This document shows positions 1-5,753 of a stretch of 5,753 bases of DNA, piece after piece (the stretch's first letter is position 1; each line of letters opens with the position of its first letter). Source of the DNA: WHSW01 sp036794585 (GTDB lineage Bacteria; Actinomycetota; Thermoleophilia; Solirubrobacterales; 70-9); the NCBI GenBank assembly GCA_036794585.1, contig DAIRGH010000141.1, positions 1 to 5,753 on the forward strand. Reading direction: 5' to 3'. A program made the translations under genes and the position numbers. The notes beneath the pieces are model-generated. The model did no database searches, was not told the DNA's origin, and was given only the letters and a program-made list of their open reading frames with translations.

Positions 1-1112
1 GTCGCGAGCACGCGCAGCACGCCCGCCTTGCGGTCGGCCTTGAGGTCGACGCGGGCGACGAGCTGGTCGCCGAGCAGGAACGGCAGCACGTAGTAGCCGT
101 GGCGGCGCTTGGGCGCCGGGACGTAGATCTCGAGCCTGTACTCGAACCCGAACAGCCGCTGCAGGCGGCTGCGCTCCCAGAGCAGGGAGTCGAAGGGCCC
201 GATCAGCGCCGCGGCGTCGATCCGGCGGGGGATCCGCGCGGTTGGATCCAGATATCCGGCCGTTCGGCCCCAGCCCTCGACCTCGACCTCGACCAGGTCG
301 CCGGCCTCGACCAGCTCGGCGATCCGCGCCTTCGTCTCCGCGGTGGGAAGCCGAAAGTAGTCGCGCAGGTCGCGCTCGGCTGCGACTCCGAGCGCTCGCG
401 CCGCGATCCGCAACAGCTCGCGCTGCGCGTCTGCGACCGGCGGGGTCGGCTGCGCGAGCACGCTGCCGGGGATCACCCGCTCGGGCAGGTCGTAGAGGCG
501 CTCGAAGCGCCGCCGCCGGGCGGCGGTCACCTGGCCGCTCCAGAACAGCCACTCGACCGCCCGCTTCACGTCCGACCAGCCCCACCAGGGCTCGGAGCGG
601 CGCGGGCGCTCGTCGCCAAGCTCCGAGGCCGCGATCGGTCCCTGCTCGGCCACCTGGGAGAGCACCTCGCGGACGAGCTGCGGCCGCTCGCGCTGGATCC
701 GGCGCATCCCGCCCCAGGCGTCGTCGGCGGCGCGCTGCATCCGCCAGCGCAGTAGCGGCTGAAGCGTCACCGGCAGCAGCGATGCCTCGTGTCCCCAGTA
801 CTCGAACAGCCGCCGCGGCGCCCGCGCGGAGGCGCGGTCGAGGAGCTCGCGGCGGTAGGGACCGAGGCGGGAAAAGAGCGGCAGGTAGTGGGCTCGCTCG
901 AGCACGTTGACCGAGTCGATCTGGAGCATCCCGACGTCGGCGAGCACCCGGCGAACTCCCCAGCCGTCCGGCTCGGCGACCGGTCGCGGGCGGGCGAATC
1001 CCTGCGCGGCGAGCGCCAGCCGGCGCGCCTCGGCCGCCGTCAGGCTGGTGCGAGATGAGCGCTTGCCGGCCACGTGCAGGGCCAAGATATGCAGCCGCGC
1101 TCGCAGGCGCAT
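1..1112 (-). CDS. YcaQ/AlkZ-like winged-helix DNA glycosylase (partial, C-terminus off the left edge)
   Basis: This is a probable DNA glycosylase of the winged-helix (HTH_42) family that includes E. coli YcaQ, which unhooks DNA interstrand crosslinks, and Streptomyces AlkZ. Translation of the minus strand gives 370 residues before the window ends; E. coli YcaQ is about 410, so only the C-terminal part is missing. Matches to YcaQ run in order: LTAAEARRLALAAQG (24-38), the catalytic-type Q-I-D motif in GMLQIDSVNV (Q64, D66), YLPLFSRLGPY (76-86), EYWGHEASLLP (104-114), GPFDSLLWERSRLQRLFGF (305-323) and YVPAPKRRHGYYVLP (330-344). The family function is established for YcaQ and AlkZ; activity here is inferred from the intact QxD motif. 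The start is uncertain. The ATG at 1112 lacks a clear ribosome binding site, and GTG at 1130 or GTG at 1073 (just upstream of the conserved region) are alternatives. The gene is divergent from the HD-GYP gene and nothing links the two functionally. Confidence 0.9.
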   Translation of the reverse strand, partial: MRLRARLHILALHVAGKRSSRTSLTAAEARRLALAAQGFARPRPVAEPDGWGVRRVLADVGMLQIDSVNVLERAHYLPLFSRLGPYRRELLDRASARAPRRLFEYWGHEASLLPVTLQPLLRWRMQRAADDAWGGMRRIQRERPQLVREVLSQVAEQGPIAASELGDERPRRSEPWWGWSDVKRAVEWLFWSGQVTAARRRRFERLYDLPERVIPGSVLAQPTPPVADAQRELLRIAARALGVAAERDLRDYFRLPTAETKARIAELVEAGDLVEVEVEGWGRTAGYLDPTARIPRRIDAAALIGPFDSLLWERSRLQRLFGFEYRLEIYVPAPKRRHGYYVLPFLLGDQLVARVDLKADRKAGVLRVLA

Positions 1113-1245
1113 GGACGAACGAACGAGCACGCTCGTGCACCAAGACCCAGGTGTGATCTGGGATCTGGCCCCTGGGTGGCACCCCCCAGTTGCTCGGAGG
1201 CTTTTCAAAGTCAGGTCAGGCGGCTTGCGTGCCGATGAAGGGAAC
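1113..1245. promoter_or_regulatory. Divergent spacer between glycosylase and HD-GYP genes, with CCCAG/CTGGG hairpin segments
   Basis: This spacer must hold the promoters of both divergent genes. Third-position GC is clearly lower than in the flanking genes, which argues that it is non-coding although the plus frame stays open through it. CCCAG (1146-1150) can pair with CTGGG (1158-1162), and CTGGG (1172-1176) with CCCAG (1185-1189). ACCCAGG (1145-1151) can instead pair with CCTGGGT (1171-1177), so two competing folds or a set of operator half-sites are possible. A short palindrome CTTTTCAAAG lies at 1201-1210. I could not assign convincing -35/-10 boxes on either strand. The sequence lacks recognisable features of known c-di-GMP riboswitches. 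The regulatory role is an inference from position. Confidence 0.4.
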
Positions 1246-1866
1246 GTGACCACTCACGCCTGGACAGCTCTTGCCACCGGGAGCCCCGAAGCGGTTGGCG
1301 CCCTCGAGGTAGCCGTCGAGGCCGGCGGCGCCGCCGCGGCCGAGCGCTCCGAGCGCGTCGGGACGATCGCCACGGCGATCGCCGCTCGGCTCGGACTCGC
1401 CGAGAGCCTGATCGAGAAGATCGCGATCGCGAGCAGGCTTCACGACGTCGGCATGAGCGTCGTCCCGGAGGCGATCGTCTCCAAGCTTGGACCGCTGACC
1501 TCCGTCGAGATGGCCGAGGTCAGGCGCCATCCCGAGGCGGGCGAGGAGCTGGTCGCCGAGGCTGGAATGCCCGAGATCGCGCACTGGATCCGCCATCACC
1601 ACGAGCGCTGGGACGGCAACGGGTATCCCGACGCGGTCTCCGGCCCCCAGATCCCGATCGAGAGCCGGATCCTGTCGATCGCCGACGCGCTGGCGGCGAT
1701 GACCGCCGAGCGGCCCTATCGCAGCGCGATGGGCACCGAGATGGCGAGTCGCGAGATCAAGGCCTCGGCCGGCACCCAGTTCGATCCCGGGATCGCGCGG
1801 ATCGTGATCGCGCTGCTCGAGCGCGACGCCTTTGCCGACGACGCGCAGGCGACGACCGCAGCCTGA
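1246..1866 (+). CDS. Small stand-alone HD-GYP domain protein, divergent active site
   Basis: This 206-residue protein consists almost entirely of one HD-GYP domain, the class of metal-dependent phosphohydrolases known for hydrolysing cyclic di-GMP. No receiver, PAS, GAF or membrane segment is attached. Recognisable parts are ERSERVGTIA (33-42), the HD pair in LHDVGM (H66, D67), H95 in RRHPEAG, HHERWDGNGYP (H118, H119, G126-P128), the aspartate in SIADALAAMTAERPYR (D147) and GTQFDPGIA (176-184). Two usual residues are missing: the His of the HSxRV motif is Arg (R34), and the Lys of HDxGK is Met (M70). The Glu normally four residues before that His is Ala. It may therefore bind fewer metals, have altered substrate use, or be a degenerate receptor. 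Start GTG 1246 is chosen because AAGGGA (1238-1243) precedes it and the upstream in-frame sequence has non-coding codon use. The spacing is short, and TTG 1225 or ATG 1111 are possible alternatives. The stop directly abuts that of the DUF488 gene. Confidence 0.85.
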   Translation: MTTHAWTALATGSPEAVGALEVAVEAGGAAAAERSERVGTIATAIAARLGLAESLIEKIAIASRLHDVGMSVVPEAIVSKLGPLTSVEMAEVRRHPEAGEELVAEAGMPEIAHWIRHHHERWDGNGYPDAVSGPQIPIESRILSIADALAAMTAERPYRSAMGTEMASREIKASAGTQFDPGIARIVIALLERDAFADDAQATTAA

Positions 1867-2364
1867 TCACCCCGGCCGTAGATGCGTGATCGCCATGCCG
1901 TAGCGGCTGGCGAGGCGGTCGGCGATCAGCGAGCGATGGCAGGCCTCCGGATCGCGCTCCACGCACAGAAGCGCCGCGACCTGCGCCCCCGCGGGTAGCC
2001 GCTCGACCAGGGCCTCGAGGTCGGCGCGGTCGAGGATCTCGCGCGTGTAACCCGCGCGATACGCGGGGGCGAGCTCGACCCGCGAGCGTTTGCCGACTCC
2101 CTGCCTGGCGTCCTCGCGGTACTGCAGCTCGCGCAGCTCGGTCGTCGGCGCCAGCTCCTTGCGGTGCTCGTAGCCGATCCCGGCCCTTGCGAGCGCCGCC
2201 TGCAGGCGCTTGGCGTTCGCCCACGCGTACTCGCTGCCGCGTACGCCCCGGCGTTGCCTGATGTCGACGACGAGACCGACCTCGGCGCCGTCGAGCGCCT
2301 CCAGGAAGCCCTGGAGGTCGAACCCGTAGACGCCAATGGTCGCAACCCGCCGGCGCGTGCTCAT
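1867..2364 (-). CDS. DUF488 family protein
   Basis: This 165-residue cytoplasmic protein belongs to the DUF488 family, whose biochemical role is unknown to me. The family signature is visible: TIGVYG (9-14) at the N-terminus, VVDIRQ (32-37), the YEHRKELAPT region (65-74), and the C-terminal LLCVERDPEACHR (132-144) with C134, C142 and H143. The Cys and Cys-His-Arg residues are the most conserved part of the family and suggest a metal or nucleic-acid related site, but this is inference. Length is typical of a complete member. The ATG at 2364 follows a weak GACGGCG sequence, and the conserved TIG motif begins nine residues in, which supports this start. The gene converges with the HD-GYP gene with no intervening base and diverges from the secreted-protein gene across 45 bp. 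Confidence 0.87.
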   Translation of the reverse strand: MSTRRRVATIGVYGFDLQGFLEALDGAEVGLVVDIRQRRGVRGSEYAWANAKRLQAALARAGIGYEHRKELAPTTELRELQYREDARQGVGKRSRVELAPAYRAGYTREILDRADLEALVERLPAGAQVAALLCVERDPEACHRSLIADRLASRYGMAITHLRPG

Positions 2365-2409
2365 CGCCGTCTACGATGCACGAATCCGGCAACGTCTGGG
2401 GCAGGACTG
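2365..2409. promoter_or_regulatory. 45-bp divergent spacer between DUF488 and secreted-protein genes
   Basis: This spacer separates two divergent start codons, so promoters for both genes must lie here or extend into the coding ends. On the plus strand TACGAT (2372-2377) fits the loose TANNNT -10 pattern, but no matching -35 box is visible. CAGGA (2402-2406) just before the ATG at 2410 is the likely ribosome binding site of the secreted-protein gene. I see no inverted repeat of note. Confidence 0.3.
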
Positions 2410-2903
2410 ATGAAGAAGATGCTGATCGCGGGGGCCGTCGTCGCCCTATTTGCGCTGCCGGCGAGCGCGCCCGCGGCGACCAAGACCTACGCCGGCACGA
2501 CCGACGGATCGGGCCAGCTCGCGGTCGACGTGCTCGTCAACAAGGAGGGCAAGCTCAAGGGGATCAAGGAGCTGCGCGGCGACAACGTCCCGGTCACCTG
2601 CGAGCAGTCGGGGGCCAACACCGTCTACTTCACGTTCCCGACCTCGATCAAGGTCAACAAGCACAAGCGGTTCTACTCGGAGTGGACCCAGCCGACGCAC
2701 GGCAACAAGAGCTGGGTCCGGGGGCAGTTCGGGCCGAAGCGCGTGCTCAACGGCACCGTCCATTTCGACCAGCACTTCCAGGCCGAGGGCGGGCTGCCGG
2801 AGGAGAACTGCGCCAGCGGCGATCTGGCGTATCGCGTCGAGCGGGGCGCGCCCGACGTCGTCCCCGGTTCGCTGCGCCTGTTCGGCGGCCGCGCGGCGGG
2901 CCC

Positions 2904-2907
<4 letters not shown>
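2410..2907 (+). CDS. Small secreted protein of unknown function, two cysteines
   Basis: I do not recognise a named family. The 165-residue product starts with a classic Sec signal peptide: positively charged MKK, a hydrophobic core LIAGAVVALFALP (5-17), and an Ala-rich SAPAA cleavage region, predicted to be cut after A22 or A23. The mature part of about 142 residues has no further membrane segment, no lipobox and no sortase motif. It is rich in short alternating hydrophobic/polar stretches (LAVDVLV, VYFTFP, GTVHFDQHF), suggesting a beta-sandwich. Only two cysteines remain after cleavage, in VPVTCEQSG (C64) and ENCASGDLAYR (C134), and they could form one disulfide bridging the ends of the fold. 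A basic patch IKVNKHKRF (80-88) lies between. Start ATG 2410 follows CAGGA and is the only start giving an intact signal peptide. The TAA stop overlaps the lon stop by 4 bp. Extracellular location is well supported; function is unknown. Confidence 0.8.
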
Positions 2908-5195
<2,288 letters not shown>

Positions 5196-5204
5196 GCCTG
5201 GCAC

Positions 5205-5211
5205 CCTTCTT
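5205..5211 (-). promoter_or_regulatory. Ribosome binding site deciding the lon start
   Basis: Read on the minus strand this is AAGAAGG, a good match to the Shine-Dalgarno core. Nine nucleotides separate it from ATG 5195, a normal spacing, while GTG 5204 follows with no gap. This favours the shorter Lon protein. Its upstream end touches the first copy of the 16-bp repeat. Confidence 0.65.
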
Positions 5212-5244
5212 TACCGACTGAAGTAGCTTTACTTTCTGAAGTAA
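5211..5244. promoter_or_regulatory. Two tandem copies of a 16-bp palindromic element between lon and the GNAT gene (candidate operator)
   Basis: Copy 1 (5211-5226) is TTACCGACTGAAGTAG and copy 2 (5229-5244) is TTACTTTCTGAAGTAA. They agree at 12 of 16 positions and start 18 bp apart. Copy 2 is a perfect inverted repeat, TTACTT-N4-AAGTAA; copy 1 keeps the TTAC and AAGTA half-site cores. The right half of copy 1 and the left half of copy 2 also form AAGTA-N4-TACTT, so half-sites recur every 9 bp. Such regular dyads between divergent genes are typical of a repressor or activator binding region. The spacer (5205-5252) is only about 40% GC by my count. It does not match the HspR (HAIR) or HrcA (CIRCE) consensus, so the regulator is unknown. 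The position would let one regulator act on both genes. Confidence 0.5.
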
Positions 5245-5249
5245 TGATA
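5244..5249 (-). promoter_or_regulatory. Possible lon -10 box
   Basis: Read on the minus strand this hexamer is TATCAT, five of six matches to the sigma-70 type TATAAT. Transcription would start around 5237, inside the repeat region, leaving a leader of about 40 nt with the ribosome binding site at its end. No good -35 box is seen 16-18 bp upstream, so the call is tentative. Binding of a factor at the repeats would block such a promoter. Confidence 0.25.
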
Positions 5250-5252
5250 GCC

Positions 5253-5537
5253 ATGAACCTCGAAGTCACCGACAACCCCGCGCAGAGCCGGTTCGAGATC
5301 AAGGTCGACGGCGAGCTCGCCGGCTTTGCGAAGTACCGGCGCCGGCCGGGGGAGATCACCTTCGTGCACACCGAGGTCTTCGACCGCTTCGAGGGTCATG
5401 GCCTGGGCGGCAAGCTTGCTCGCGCGGCGCTCGACGCAGTCCGCAGGAGCGGCGAGCGGGTCGTCGCGCGGTGCCCGTTCATCGCCGCCTTCATCGACCG
5501 GCACCCCGAATACCAGGACCTCCTCGCGCCGAGGTAG
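5253..5537 (+). CDS. Small GNAT-like N-acetyltransferase (YjdJ/NATD1-like, COG2388 type)
   Basis: This 94-residue protein is a minimal GNAT-like acetyltransferase of the type represented by E. coli YjdJ and eukaryotic NATD1. Members bind acetyl-CoA, but physiological substrates are generally unknown. The usual order of motifs is present: SRFEIKVDGELAGFAKYR (12-29) as the first beta strands, ITFVHTEV (35-42), the acetyl-CoA loop FEGHGLGGKLARAALD (46-61), the family-specific ARCPF with Cys74, and the C-terminal RHPEYQDLL (83-91). Length is normal for the family, so it is not a truncated larger GNAT. The start could be ATG 5253 or ATG 5244, three codons earlier. I prefer 5253 because 5244 overlaps the second 16-bp repeat and the conserved N-terminus needs nothing more. 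Neither has a strong ribosome binding site; GAAG (5238-5241) is the nearest. It is divergent from lon, and a transporter gene follows 22 bp downstream. Confidence 0.88.
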   Translation: MNLEVTDNPAQSRFEIKVDGELAGFAKYRRRPGEITFVHTEVFDRFEGHGLGGKLARAALDAVRRSGERVVARCPFIAAFIDRHPEYQDLLAPR

Positions 5538-5545
5538 GCGCGCCT

Positions 5546-5564
5546 GCCATCCTCGATGGATGGC
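5546..5564 (+). other. Perfect 7-bp inverted repeat over the MFS start codon
   Basis: GCCATCC (5546-5552) and GGATGGC (5558-5564) form a 7-bp stem with a TCGAT loop. The ATG of the transporter gene (5560) sits in the right arm, so the RNA hairpin would hide the start codon and the weak ribosome binding region. It lies 9 bp after the acetyltransferase stop and lacks a T-run, so it is not a standard intrinsic terminator. Confidence 0.4.
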
Positions 5565-5753
5565 GGTCTACGCGCGCATCCTTCGTGTCCCGGGCCTCGC
5601 GCTGCTGGTCGTCGCGACGATGATCACGAGGCTGCCGTTTGCGATCAACGGGATCGCGGTGGTGCTGTTTCTGCGCGAGACGACCGGATCGTTCGCTGCC
5701 GCCGGCTTCGTCGCGGGCGCGCTGGCGCTGGGCGCCGCCGCCGGAGCCCCGCT
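5560..5753 (+). CDS. Major facilitator superfamily (MFS) transporter, N-terminal fragment
   Basis: Only the first 64 residues are in the window. They read as the start of an MFS-type membrane transporter: a short basic N-terminus (MAVYARILRVPG), a first membrane helix around residues 12-35 with TMITRLPFAINGIAVVLFL, the loop RETTGSFAAAG typical of MFS proteins between helices 1 and 2, and the start of a second Ala/Gly-rich helix (FVAGALALGAAAGAP). The substrate cannot be judged from this part. ATG 5560 is chosen because it opens the frame with the hydrophobic sequence; no clear Shine-Dalgarno sequence precedes it. The 22-bp gap from the acetyltransferase gene permits co-transcription, but the inverted repeat across the start codon could limit translation or separate the units. 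Confidence 0.75.
   Translation, partial: MAVYARILRVPGLALLVVATMITRLPFAINGIAVVLFLRETTGSFAAAGFVAGALALGAAAGAP

Noticed and set aside
99..910. Overlapping plus-strand open frames in the first 900 bases
   Set aside because: They are antisense to the well-conserved YcaQ-like gene and their translations are Arg/Ala/Pro-rich without motifs.
907..1245. N-terminal extension of the HD-GYP frame upstream of 1246
   Set aside because: The frame is open back to 907, but up to 1112 it is antisense to the glycosylase gene, and from 1113 to 1245 codon third positions lose their G/C bias. The extension matches no HD-GYP associated domain.
1113..1245. c-di-GMP riboswitch upstream of the HD-GYP gene
   Set aside because: The conserved sequence elements and the paired-stem layout of known classes are not visible; only short CCCAG/CTGGG pairings are present.
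5205..5252. HspR (HAIR) or HrcA (CIRCE) heat-shock operator upstream of lon
   Set aside because: Neither CTTGAGT-N7-ACTCAAG nor TTAGCACTC-N9-GAGTGCTAA is present; the repeats there have a different core (TTAC...AAGTAA).

Overview
The window is very GC-rich, with coding strands strongly biased to G or C at third codon positions. Its gene complement is a YcaQ-type DNA glycosylase, a stand-alone HD-GYP protein, a DUF488 protein, a small secreted protein, bacterial Lon and a small GNAT-like acetyltransferase. This suggests a chromosomal segment of a high-GC actinobacterium-like organism; Thermoleophilia/Solirubrobacterales is my best guess, inferred from overall flavour and not from a marker gene. 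I see no mobile element, phage gene, RNA gene or CRISPR array.

Layout. A YcaQ/AlkZ-type winged-helix DNA glycosylase gene (minus strand, C-terminus cut by the left edge) runs from about 1112 down to 1. A 133-bp divergent spacer with several CCCAG/CTGGG segments separates it from a small HD-GYP-domain gene (1246-1866, plus). That gene ends stop-to-stop with a DUF488 gene (1867-2364, minus). A 45-bp divergent spacer leads to a gene for a small Sec-exported protein of unknown function (2410-2907, plus). Its TAA overlaps the TAA of the convergent lon gene (2904-5195, minus). Across an unusually AT-rich 57-bp spacer carrying two copies of a palindromic 16-bp element lies a short acetyltransferase gene (5253-5537, plus). 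An MFS-type transporter gene (from 5560, plus) follows and runs off the right edge.

How the genes fit together. The strand alternates at almost every gene, so the segment is mostly single-gene transcription units plus one possible GNAT-MFS pair, not a dedicated pathway. Several products relate to genome and protein quality control (crosslink-repair glycosylase, Lon protease), but nothing in the sequence shows they act together.

Most worth a second look are the tandem 16-bp palindromes between lon and the acetyltransferase gene, the HD-GYP protein that lacks the N-terminal metal-ligand His and the Lys of HDxGK, and the uncharacterised secreted two-cysteine protein. I found no convincing evidence of a new multi-gene system.
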